Assembly (NCBI GenBank): GCA_013397435.1
Contig: VZRG01000160.1
Span: forward strand, 62,001 to 126,000
Direction of reading: 5' to 3'
Source of the DNA: Erythrocercus mccallii
Lineage: Eukaryota; Chordata; Aves; Passeriformes; Dicruridae
DNA: 64,000 nt
The stretch's first letter is position 1; the number at the start of each line of letters is the position of its first letter. Below, one piece after another: positions 25,475 through 36,580 of the stretch. The notes beneath the pieces were generated by a model, which saw nothing but the letters and a program-made list of their open reading frames with translations, was not told the origin of the DNA and did not search any database. The position numbers and the translations under genes are program-made.

Positions 25475-26203
25475 TGTCTTGGATTATGGAACCAAAAAAA
25501 ACCACACGTGTATTCTATTTCATCTGTTGAAAGTAGTTGGGGAAATGTTTGTTTCTTTTTCTTTATCTCTTGTAACTACAGGGAGAGGGGAGCAGATGCT
25601 TTCTGATAATGGCCCAGCTGTTAAAACCAGGTGGAGCAGTGTTTCTTATCTCTTTCACCACTCATCCTCTCTACGGAGGGATATCTGCTGATAATGGGCC
25701 ATTAAGGCTCACCTTAATTACATCATCCCATTGGGAGATGCTCCACCCAGTGGTGGGGGGCCAGGGAGCTCCTACCTAGATAAAAACGGGACTGAGGAAC
25801 ACCAGACATTCCTGTTTCTCCGGAGGAAGACGGGACCCATTTCTCCACCACTGGACTTCTCTGTGGGATCATCTCTACTCCACAGAGCCACATCTGCTAC
25901 TCCAGGAGGATTCATCTGGACTGCTTCTAACACCCTGACCAACAGAGTGTCAGGGCACATCCCTGACTCTGTCAGGGGTTTCCTAAGGTTTTTTGTTTGT
26001 TTTGTTTGCTTGTCTTTCTGTATTACTACATTTGTATTTTTAATATTCCTAGTAAAGTACTGCTATCCCTATTCCCAAAGCTTTGCCTGAAAACCCTTAA
26101 TTGCAAAATTATAATAATTTGGAGGGAAGGGGGTTTACATTCTCCATTCCAAGAAAATCTCCAGCTTTTTCCTGGCAGATACCTGTCTCTTCAAACCGAG
26201 ACA
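25475..26203 (+). mobile_element. Solo ERV LTR (about 729 bp, 5-bp TSD)
   Basis: The terminal inverted motif TGTCTTGG..CCGAGACA marks both ends. Inside are GATAAAA as a TATA-like box (25779), a following leader, AGTAAA as the polyadenylation hexamer (26051) after a T/G-rich stretch, and a U5 containing GGAGGGAAGGGGGTTTACATT. Flanks are GTAAC (25470-25474) and GTAGC (26204-26208), a 5-bp target-site duplication with one change, as seen for ERVL-type insertions. The frames at 25731-26090 (+) and 25772-25960 (-) lie within this LTR and are not genes. I recognise the sequence style as a passerine LTR, but the family name would need a library. Confidence 0.8.
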
Positions 26204-26299
26204 GTAGCAACCACAAACTACAGGTTGGGAGGTTCAAGCAGGGCATTATGAATACATTTTTCAGCACTGGAAAATGGTAGTTTAGCACAGCACTAAGAT

Positions 26300-26425
26300 T
26301 ACATAGAAGAGTTGTGGATTCTCTTCTCATGAAAGTTTTTAAGATATGATACTCCTGCTTTTAGTAGGAGATTGGATGAAATAATTTAAAGATCCTTCCA
26401 ATGATTCCCTTGTTCTGATTCTAGT
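26300..26425 (+). repeat. Old CR1 3'-end fragment
   Basis: The string 'tgaaagtttttaagatatga' followed by 'agtaggagattggatgaaata' and 'aaagatccttccaatgattc' follows the CR1 3' end ('gaggttttcaagacaagg.. aggagattggactagatgatc..atcccttccaacc'). The match is weak but in the correct order. Confidence 0.45.
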
Positions 26426-28779
26426 ATCCTGCTTTCTAATGCACTGGAGTTTTATACTGTTTCCATGTTCTTAAACATGAAGAAAATGTAATTTGATTTG
26501 TATCTATGCAGGCAGTGTTGTAGTCTGGGATGTTGGAGGTCTAAATTTATTTTGAAGAAACAGGAAAAATTGATAAAGAAGTTAGAGCTGATTTGCTATT
26601 TATCTCAGTAAGGTGGTGTGTATTACTGCTAGAAAGACTGACATGAATTTGAGTAAGAAAATAGCTTTTTGTGTCTTTTCTTCCTTCAGTTCAGGGATCA
26701 GGATCACCTCGGCACAACTATCTGGTAACCAAAAGAACTATGGATGTTCTCATCAGTTAGATCTCAGTAAGCAGAAACTGTCAAACAGTAGACTGCAGAG
26801 AAGTGTTCTGTATTACCAGCCACTACAAGAACACTTTGAGTTATAAATATCCATAAGCTTTAATGGAGAAGAGAACTGTGCCTGTCAGCAGAAAAAAAAT
26901 ACTATCAACCTGCAATGCCCTACACAAATAATGTCAAACTTGGGGCACGATGCAGATTAAGGTGCACTTTAAGCCATCTCCTAAATGGAGTATTAGCTGG
27001 AAACTGGATTTCACCATCAATGAAACATAATTTAATATATCTGAAGGCCAGTATTGGTTCACCTATCTCAGCTGCAATTGCAGTGAAGAAAAAAAGTCCT
27101 TCTAACTGTAAGAAAGTACTCTCTTTTCTATTACTGATCTCAACAGTGAGTTTTGATCCTGATTATGTTCCATGGCAGCATCTTGAAAGAAAAATATTTT
27201 TAGCCTTGAATACAAGAATACTCCCTGCTTCTGAGTATAATACCACTGTATCTCAATGGAGGATGAACAATGCTTTCACAACTTGCTTCCTTAGAATAGA
27301 AAAGGATGTATTTAATTTGACATGAACATCTGATTGAAAATGTTAATCTGGGATTTTCTATCCAGGTAGATAATCCAGGTTTATGAAATTAAAATCAAAT
27401 CTAATCTAATTTCTGCTGTTATTTTGCCATTTGGCCTTTAGTAAGATATTGGCCTTGCTCACCTATGTTAGGTTTACTCTACCTTAGTACTGTAAATAGG
27501 CTAACAAGGCCTATTGACTTTTTATAACACCTTGAGAATTATAGAAAAAAAATACAAAGTATTTTAACAGGGAAGAAAAGACAAAAGGGAGTGTGAAGAC
27601 AATCATTGACAATTCACTCTTAATACTTTTAATGATTTCCACAACTGTTCATGACAGACAGTTTCTTTGATTGCAAGAACTTTCACTTTTGGTTTATATG
27701 TTCATCCTCAACTCAGACATTCAAAGACTCCCCAAAATTTTAGGCCTAAAGACAGGAATGAAACAGTAAAATGAAGGGCACATGACTTACAAGATCCAAG
27801 GACAAAGTTAAGAAATTGCAGAGAAAATTGCCAATAATGAGAGTGGAGTTATGCAGAGTTTGGAAGTCAGGAATGAATATAATGAGAGGTCAATGACTAG
27901 ATCATAACAGAGGTTGTCCATAATGTAGATGATTACCAGACCAGCATTTTGGATGAAACTGATAAAGGAAAGACAAGGAAAGCTAGTGATGAAGCATGCA
28001 ACTGAAGCAACTGAAGATCAAGTTTAGACCATATTTTGCATAGATACCAAAGAAAATCAACTAATTTTAAAATACAGAAATAAAGGAAATAAAAGGAATT
28101 AGAGAATTCTAGAATGAAAAATATCCAGGGAGAGAAAAGGGAGAGTATCTGTGTTGTATAGGCTTACAAAAAATCAAAGAAAAGTAAACAGAGAACTTGG
28201 AAGAATGTTCAAGTCAAGAGCACAGCTCAAGAAGATAGATTGTCCTATTGCCACTAGGCTCTTATTTTCTAGCCAACTTTGTACTGCCTCTTGATTACAT
28301 CTTGAAGAAATTCCACACTTACACAAGTAAAACTGGTTCAATATTTGGAGAATACTTACAGAAATGCTTCAGATGTCATTTCGGATCTATGCCTACAGAT
28401 TAGCTTCCCAATTGTCTCACCATTCCACATTTAATGCATATATTATACAAGTTAATAATACATAATACATGAAATCATATACAAATATATATATATAAAA
28501 CATACATGGAGTATGTAGTTCTTCATACATGGAGTATGTACTTGGAATTAAATACATGGAGTTATGTTAGTCCTAAATTAATACCACATAGATTAAAAAA
28601 GGGTTGTTGGAAAGTTTTTTACAGCATATCAGGATGAAAATGTATCAAATGCAGCCTTTGAGATCTTTGTGTAACAGGCAGTAACAAGTGCGGCAGTTGA
28701 GGTGGTGTCAGTTATGTAGGCTGTATGATTACATGGTTTTAATAGAAAAATGTTATGGACATCAAAAGATCCTGGAGTA
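26426..28779. other. Intergenic, no gene supported
   Basis: The 136-codon plus-strand frame at 26915-27325 has no recognised domain and lies in ordinary AT-rich sequence, so it is not called. A 17-bp motif (CATACATGGAGTATGTA) occurs twice at 28501-28540, with a partial third copy near 28551. The 5' limit of the following LTR is uncertain and might lie within the last 100-150 bp of this stretch. Confidence 0.45.
28501..28568. repeat. Interspersed short repeat CATACATGGAGTATGTA
   Basis: There are two exact 17-bp copies (28501-28517, 28524-28540) and a partial one from 28551. Each copy is itself imperfectly palindromic (CATAC..GTATG). Confidence 0.8.
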
Positions 28780-29748
28780 TCTGGAGGTTTTGTTGCAGGG
28801 GTGGCTTCTGGGAGAAGCTGCCAGAAGATTTTCCCATGTACAAAGAGCCAACACCAGCTGTCTCCAAGAAGGACCCATCACACTGGCCAAGGCTGAGCCC
28901 ATCAGCAGCAGTGGCAGCACCTCTGGGATAACATAGATAAGAAGTGGGGAAAAACTGCTTCACAACAGCAACCAGAGAGAGGACTGAGAACATGTAAGAG
29001 AAATAATCCTGCAGACATTAAGGTCAGTGCAGATATTCCCCTGCAGCCCACAGTGCAGCCCATGGTGAGGCAGCTGTGCCCCTGCAGCTCATGGAGGTCT
29101 CTGGCAGATCAGAGATCCACCTGCAGTCTGTGGAGGACTCCATGGGAAACCCACACTGGAGCAGACTTCTGACAGGATCTGTGGCCCATGGAGAGAGGAA
29201 GCCCCTCTGGAGCAGACTTGCCATCAGGATCTGTGACCCTGGTACTGATGCCGTTTGTTCCTGAAGTACTGCACCCTGTGGAAGGGACATGCACTGGAAG
29301 AGTTTGTGAAGAACTACAACCCATGGGAAGGACTTATCCTGGAGGACTCTCCTGTGGCAGGGACCCCACACTGCAGCAGGGAGGAGTGCAAGGAGGAAAG
29401 TGCAGCACAGACAACCTGTAATGAACTGACCACGACCCCCAATTCCCCATTCCCCTGCACCACCTGGGGGAAGGAAGTAGAGAAATCTGAGTGAAGCTGA
29501 GCCCAGAAAGAAGAGGCATGAGAGGGGAGTGTGCTTTTAGATCTGGTCTTATTCCTCCTCATCCTATGTCATTGTTAACTGTTGATAAACAATTAATTTC
29601 TCCAAGTCAAGTCTGTTTTGCCCATTACAGTGATCTCCTTATCCTTATTTCACCCCACAAGTCTTCTATTTATTTTTCTGCTCCCCAGACAACAGTCCAG
29701 TTGAGAGACTTGGTGGTCCTTTGGTAGCTAGACAAGGTAAACACACCA
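28780..29748 (+). mobile_element. Long ERV LTR with internal minisatellite
   Basis: The sequence matches a long GC-rich passerine ERVL-like LTR I know from memory. It has 'gtggcttctgggagaagctg' (28800), 'ggccaaggctgagcccatcag' (28886), a TATA-like 'ACATAGATAAGAAG' (28930), then 'cagccagagagagg'-type leader sequence. A run of about 300 bp of degenerate repeats follows (CCCATGG..GGAGCAG, 29035-29360). The 3' part has 'atgaactgaccacgacccc' and a decayed AATAAA (GATAAAC, 29583). The 3' end is near 29748 (..ACACACCA). The 5' boundary is not clear. Related 3' ends occur at 46.1-46.4 and 61.4-61.6 kb. The many frames over 29024-29562 are artefacts of the GC-rich repeats. Confidence 0.82.
29035..29360 (+). 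repeat. Degenerate tandem repeats within the LTR
   Basis: Variants of 'CTGCAGCCCATGG(AG)' and 'CACACTGGAGCAGACTT' recur every 30-50 bp. Examples are at 29041, 29086, 29122, 29155, 29188 and 29210. The units differ from each other, so the array is old and part of the LTR family rather than new at this locus. Confidence 0.7.
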
Positions 29749-32700
29749 GAGATACCGAGAAGTTTTCTTATCTATTGTGAGTGAAAATACAGTGTGACTT
29801 TTGGATTTGTTGTAAGTTATCCATTGAACTGTTTTTCTACTTTGCATTCTGTTGGTTATAAAAGAAGACCAGTTTAGCTCCAGGCTTCCAATGGTCTTTC
29901 CTTACTCCAACACATCTATCATCTTCCTAGGGATAAACATAATGTGCACAAGGGTAGAAAATAGTAGAGATCACTACTGACACTTTCTCGGGGTTTTACA
30001 TAAGAACACAGGAATCTTCTTGCTAAAACAGGTGTTCTAGGTCCATCATTCAGACTGAGGGCTAGCAACAAGCTTCCCACAGGAAGATGTGTGATGTAAA
30101 CCATGGGAAAAATGCTTCATTAAATGGCTCATGCCTATTCCCTAAGCCTGTGATTTCCTTAAGGCCTGAAATACTATTTTTGATCTCCCTTTCAAAAATT
30201 CTATTGTTAGTAAATATTCTGAGACTTTTCCTGCTAGGCACATAAATATCTAACTACCATCTAAAACTTGCCCAACTATAACCTTCAACAGCATTCTGTG
30301 ACACTGATGAAAATCAAAGGCTTGTTACAGAGTGAATGTTTTGTTTTAGCAGTATGAAATTTGCTCCCTTTTGAATTCATTGAATATTTCTGGTTTTGCA
30401 CTATAAAACAAAAGAAATACAGTCACAAAGGGCTTCATGGATATTGGGAAGTATTCCTGCATTTGGAGCTGACTTAGATAACTGTAGAAAAGCCTGTAAC
30501 TGTTTTTTTAAACTACCATTCATCTCTATTTTCCCATTTAACTTCCAGTAACAAAGAGAAAAGGAGCACAAATTATACTGTACCACAACAGAATGATCAG
30601 TGACAAATGTCTGTCAGTAAGATTACCATTGCAGATAGAATATGTAAACATACGTTTCAAAACCAATTTTTCCTTATGCATTCTGTCTCATCACAAATAT
30701 GCCAACTGGATAGACTTACTTTGCACGTAAGATGAGCATATTTAATAAAATGAGAGTGAAGGAATGATAACATTTTATTATCTTGTTTTAGAACACTTTC
30801 TTCGGTCCATTTTTCTGTAGAAATAGATTAAGAACAGTTAATCAAGGTCTGTCACTGGGTTCCAGTGGTGACTTCGTACACTGCAAAATAAAAAGGACAA
30901 ATGTAGCACAAAAGGAAGGCACATATGGAGTTGCTTGTGGTTTCTCACAGACTTCAAATAAAGAACAGATTTTTACAGACTTTTAATACAGAGAAACTCA
31001 AAATCACACTATTTTGTCTCTTCAGTGGTTTCTGGAAGCAAATAAAAATACTACTTGCACACGTTGCAAGTCCTTGAGCAAGAAAAGACTCCCTACTACA
31101 AGAATCAGTACTATGGTATCACCCAGATGAGATTATATTCTCCTGTTTTCTAATATCTTTAAGTCTTTGTAGTGCTGTAGAACTAACTTAGGTTCATAAT
31201 TTCCTTCATGTTTGATTATGCATGCCTGTCAGTTTGTACATTGCCCTTGCAAAACTGTACCAACACAATGAATAGACTCTACTGCAATAAGACAGTAATA
31301 AACTTGAGATCAGAAGATTATTACTGATGGAAATCCAACCTTTACTTTAGAGGTTTAGCTTAATTACTATTTATTAATAGTAAAACAATTACATGCTGTA
31401 GATGTAGAACCTCACAAGACTGTATCTACAGAAAGACTTTTAGAGAAAGCTGTCCATTAGTAGCATATAGGTAACTTGGTAATTTTCTAGATTTCCTCTG
31501 TGGACCATGGAAAGAACTAAGATGGGACAAATCATTCTATAGAGGTGCCTAAGAAAGGAGTTTAGGAAGAGGGATGTACTTGCCTCTGGAAGCAATGCTT
31601 TGTGTCTACGAAGATGAAATCTACTCCAGACTAGAGAAGTGGCCAAACTTCTTTAAAAATTAAAAAGAAGAGTAAGGTTTTTATTTTTATCTGAGTCAAA
31701 GCCCAGGTGACTAACTGTACAGATGTTTTTGAAGAGTGTTAAACAGAATCCAGAAGTCCTTATGCACTGAATTATTTTTTAGATTGCTATTTTCTCTGCT
31801 GTATTTTGGTAATATATTTTTCCCCATGACATACAGTATGGCTGAAAAATATGAGATTTTCTGGTTTGTCTCATCTAATCTGTTTCTTTCAAATATTTTC
31901 TTCGAATCTGGTATTTCACTTTGTCTTAAACTACTTTGAGTTAATACAATGCTCTGAATCTTGATGTCTCTGAATAGTTTAACTGAAGTTGGAACGCTCT
32001 AATTTCTTCTGTAAAGTTCATACTTGGACGTGTATAGGCTGGCATCTTCCACACCACTCATTGTGTAACCAATCACATTGGCTATTATTGTGAATTTCCT
32101 GATTTTCTTCTGGTATAAATTCACTCATAGTAACAATGCACAGAACTGCAAGTTCACTGCTGTTAATGGAAGTCTGTGCTGTTCACCAAAACAGGATCAA
32201 TAATATGTAAGTTCTGAACATTATATAGTATGAAGTGTTATAGTAAACATGTGATTTCAATATGACAAGATTTATCATCTTTAAACCTAGGTGATTATTT
32301 TTCCTGATTAGCAGGTTGAAAATTATTTTCTATTTAGACTTTTAAGAGTAATCTTTTTACTCTTTCTTTGGTGGCAGTCTGTTTCACTGAAATGTGTTAA
32401 AAGTTAAAACTAAGTAAATCTGCATTAACTAAAACGGAGATTATCTATGGAATAGCAAAGCTAGACAGAGAGGACATTCTTTATGTTTTGGTACAAGGTG
32501 AAAAACCCCCTGTGCTTAACTGAGCTGGAAAGAGCTTATGCAATTTTCTGTGGACAGTTAGTTTTTTTTTCCTTAGAAAAGACTCCCTACTTTTAAGAGG
32601 CCAAATGACTCCTATTGATTACACTATTACCTAAAGGTGAGGAAGAAGCTTGCCTCCCTGCTGCTGACTTCAGCTGAGAAGTCAATCATGACTGCTACAG

Positions 32701-33354
32701 CTGAATCTGGAGGAAAACTACAAAGCATTTTACTGACTGAGAAATGGAAACTGGAGGAAAAGGATTATGTCTTGGGACCACTAAGCAAGTTGCAGTGAAT
32801 CTTTATTTAGGAAATGTCCTGTTTCCTAATATTTCATTACTTGGCACAATCTATTCAAATTCCAGCTTTCAGATGCAATATGCTGTGTGTCAGTACATGC
32901 ACTGTTCAGAGATGGGGCCAGGTGTTGCAGAAAAAAAGAGTGTTACCATAAACAAGCAACACATCTCGGTTGTACGTAGACTTTCTGTGTGATTTACTGT
33001 CTTTAAGCTTGTCACTTACTGGTCTCTAAATACTAGTCAATAAGCTTAATGACTGGTAAAAAATTAGATGAAACTGCATAAGAAAAGGCAAGTCAAGCAT
33101 GAACACTGCTGGACGAGTTTGAGTAATTGCCAGCTATCCAGGTATTTGTTATTAGGTTGCAGCTTTCTTAAGCATGATGGCAGGAATAAGCCAAAAGGAA
33201 AAACATAAGAGGTCAAAGAATTGAGAAATGTATTTAGTGCACTCATTTCACTTTCTAGGTTTTAATGAAACTTATGTTTCATTTGAATATTTCACAACTA
33301 TCTGAAGGAGATATAATTCCATGTGAAACACATTAGTCTTTGAAGCAGACTTTA
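29749..33354. other. Intergenic, nothing recognised
   Basis: AT-rich sequence with short chance frames only (longest 68 codons). TATA-like words at 29859 and 32117, the latter about 50 bp after CCAAT/ATTGG words, have no other promoter evidence. Confidence 0.5.
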
Positions 33355-33700
33355 AATAATAGAAGCATAGGCCTGAAAAGGACCTCAAGAGGAGATCTCT
33401 TCCATATCCCAGCTGTAAAGCAAACTGAACTACGCTTATATCCGACTGACGTTTGCTCTAAAAATCTCCAGAGATGGCGCTTTACAATCTCCCAGGCCAC
33501 TATCTTCCTGGTTCTCTCTATCCTTAGCACTGGAATTTGCTTCCTAACACCTAACTTTGCTGTAACTTAAGCCAATTATTTTTCAGCCTCATCTAGTCTT
33601 GATAAAGACAACAAATTGTTCCTTTCCTTTGTGTGTCAGCTTCTCATGTATTTGGAGACTATTGTCATACCTTGTCCTTAATTATGTACTGAGAACCCTT
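33355..33700 (-). repeat. Ancient CR1/L3-type LINE relic
   Basis: Plus-strand wording is the complement of an old CR1 3' region: 'cctgaaaaggacctcaagagg' (33372), 'gacgtttgctctaaaaatctccagagatgg' (33448-33477), 'tttgcttcctaacacctaac' (33536) and 'tgtatttggagactattgtcat' (33648-33669). Each piece occurs in the correct order relative to the family ('tggagactgttatcatg' precedes the ORF2 stop). High divergence indicates an ancient insertion. The frame at 33340-33570 (+) is antisense to it. Confidence 0.7.
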
Positions 33701-34869
33701 AGGCTTCACAAGAAACATAATTGTCCACTGTAAAGGCAGTGAGTTTATTTAACAGAAATAAATGTGTGACCAAGAAAACAAGAGTCTTAGTTAAGTGGCT
33801 ACCCTAACTGATCAGCTGCTTCACTGACTAGCCTGCCAGTGTGACCTTAGAAGGTCCAGGATCATAAACACTGCTTTTTAATTCTCTTCTTCCTCCAATA
33901 TTAATGAATCTGAATTCTTTAACCTATTTTTCTTTATTTATAAGGCCTACTGTTTGGGAAAGAGGCTGTGTTAACTGTGAAATATTCCTATGTCATGCAA
34001 TATTTGTCACCATAGCTAAATATACAGCTATGTGTAAACCAGACTAATCTACTCACAGAATCTAAATGAAAATGAAAAAAGAGTACATATTCATTTTCCC
34101 CCTTACATCCTACCTTACACTGACAGTCTCTACATTACTTTCTCAATTAATTTTATTGCAAATCTCTTAAATATCTGAGTCTCTTCTTCCTAAGTCAGGA
34201 GCTTATGATAGTTAGTCTAAGGTTTAGGCCTGTAATCCCCCTTCTTACTGGCTGTATGACCTTCTTGCAAGATGGTAAACTAAGCTGGCACATTTCAGTA
34301 TCGCATGTATTCATTTTCATAATAAAGTAGAAAGAGTTTCTCCCTGCCCTTTTCAAAAGTGTTTTGAAGTCACTACAACACCTGCTTGAGGCGTTTATGG
34401 TTTGTGGTTTTGTCCTTTTTTATGACTGCTTCACAAAAATACTGTGGGCAAAATATTTAGGACACTATTTTTTACCTTGGATATCAAGTTTTCTATCAAC
34501 CCTGCCACACTCACAACCCTCCCTCAAGGTAACAGTACTGACTAACCTGCCTTTGAACAGCCTTGAAAGGATCTTGTTGCTTGGACTTGCAAGACCAAGG
34601 GGACTTGCTGGTCTAGGCACCTTGTATAGTCCCTGTTGTTCACCCTCCAATAATTTCTTACAAAATATTTAAATAGCATGCCAGGTTTCATATGAATACT
34701 TCAAACAAACTGATGATAGTGCTATATTACTAAGTTGAAGAGTTTTATGCCTATAGACATCCTTCTAACAGAATTTTACTAGCAAATGTACTTTAAAAAG
34801 CTGTTCCAAATTTTTTTAAAAAATTTTATTTTTAATGAAACATTCATAGGAAATGTTTCAGCCCATCAA
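33701..34869. other. Intergenic, nothing recognised
   Basis: AT-rich sequence. The 102-codon plus frame at 34364-34672 shows no recognised motif. Confidence 0.5.
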
Positions 34870-36580
34870 GCTAAACAATCAGTACTGGAAGCCCAACAAG
34901 GATTTAGTTCATTCCATTCAGCAAACATGCTGCTAGCAATGACTGATGTAGACATGGTATCAAAAAATGTGTTAAAGCTGCATGAAAGCCTTGTTGGGTC
35001 TCAGAGAGGCCAGTGAGGGTGACATTGAGGAGAAAGTGTGTTACTGATCACCTGATCAATGTGGTGAAGTGGATAAAGTCTACTTGAAACATTCAAGAAA
35101 GTCTTTGGATCCTATGATGATGGTTCTTATAGGAACTTTAACATCTGTTGGAAGAACATCTGTGCTGAGAAGCAAGCTATCCAGAAAGCTTCTGGATTGT
35201 ATTTGAGGCAAACTCATGATACAGACGCTGGAAGGGCCAACAAGGTGACTCTGACATTCACCAGCTAGCAACAGCCCTTTGGGAATATGATAATAGAAAC
35301 TGTGGCTGTAAAGACCACAAAATAGTGGAGTTCAAAATCCTGAGGAGGCAGAGGAAGGCAAGCAGTGCACTTTAGGAGGGCAGATTATCTGGGGAGTTGA
35401 AAAGTACAATTCCATGGGAGGCAGCTCTGACAAGCAAATGAGTTCAGGGAATCTAGCAAGTCTGTAAGGACATCACCTTTCAAGCCTATGAATGTTCACT
35501 CTGACAGTCAGGAGATCAAGTACATTTACCAATAGGCCAACTCAAGACAGAGATCCACCAGAAATGGCAGCATAAAGGAGATGGAAGGAAGGATAGGCTT
35601 CAAAGGAAGAATTTCTGAAACATTGCATTAGTATGTACTGATGGTGTCAGGGAAACCAAAGCTCAAATGGAATCAAGACTTACCAGGGACATCAAGGCAA
35701 CAAGAAGAGATTGTACATTACTAATAAAAGCTTGAAAAAGGAAAATATATGAACGAAAAGGCTGATTCAGCAACAGTGGCCACTGGTAAGGCTGAAGGGC
35801 TAAGGGCCTTGTTCTTTGAGGCCTGTGTGATTAAGGAGAGAGAAGAGAGGGAATACTACTAGTGGATAAGGATCAAGTCAGAGACGACTTATGAGATAGA
35901 AATGTACTTATGAGATGGAAAGTCATAAATGCTCATGGATCTGACAAGCTGTATCAAAACTTTATAAAAGTTCCAAAAGGACAACCCAGAGAACTAAAGG
36001 CTGCTCAGCTTTACTTCAATCCCTGGCAAATACCCAGAGCAAATACTATTGGAACGTATTTCTGGGAACCTGAAACAGAGGAACAATGTGATGGACAATA
36101 TTTTCAGCTTTTCAGGTGAAGCTCTTATGGAGTTGAAGGACTTGAGGGGCAGGCTGCCATTTGGAGAAACCTATGGGATGAACTGACAACAGGTTCAGGG
36201 AACAAAAGCCCTTCAAGGGGAGACAGAAGGAAATAGAATTTTCCAGTCTGAAGAATAGAGTTTTGAGGGGTCCAGCAGTCTTCTAATACCTAGGAGGAGG
36301 TTATGAAAAGGACATTGCAGGTTTTCCAGGGATGCATGTGAGGAGAACCAGAAACAATAGACATGACTGAGAAAAAGAATGTTTTCAGATTGAGAAAAAG
36401 AATGTCATGAAGACACCCAAGAAGTGAAGTAGATTACTTAGAGAGGGTACAGAGACTCTACTTTGAGGTTTTCAAGACCAGGTTGTGTAAATCTCTTTGC
36501 AACTCTGTTTACAGCAGGCTTTTACCCTAAATATTTCCTGAGGTTCTGTCCAACCTGAAGTATCTTATATCTCTATTAAA
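34870..36580 (+). repeat. Long, heavily decayed CR1 LINE
   Basis: Patches of CR1 appear in order. The endonuclease-to-RT linker is at about 35310-35480 ('aaaatagtggagttcaaaatcc', 'gaaggcaagcagtgca'), and ORF2 N-terminal RT sequence at about 35560-35740. 'cagctttacttcaatccctggcaaa' (36006) fits 'QLTSIPGK'. The 3' part has 'tgaggttttcaagaccagg' (36464) and 'cctgaggttctgtccaacctgaagtatc' (36537). The tail is lost in TATCTCTATT. Large internal deletions have removed most of the RT core. It is the longest and one of the oldest CR1 copies here. Confidence 0.75.

Noticed and set aside
25731..26090. 119-codon plus-strand frame
   Set aside because: It lies wholly inside the solo LTR at 25475-26203, across the promoter and R region.
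26915..27325. 136-codon plus-strand open frame
   Set aside because: No recognised motif, no coding bias against the flanks, and no promoter or polyA context.
29024..29562. Cluster of about nine open frames on both strands
   Set aside because: They fall inside the repetitive GC-rich part of an ERV LTR and are composition artefacts.
32070..32125. CCAAT-like words followed by a TATA-like word, as a promoter
   Set aside because: These short words are common by chance in AT-rich DNA, and no exon or CpG enrichment follows.
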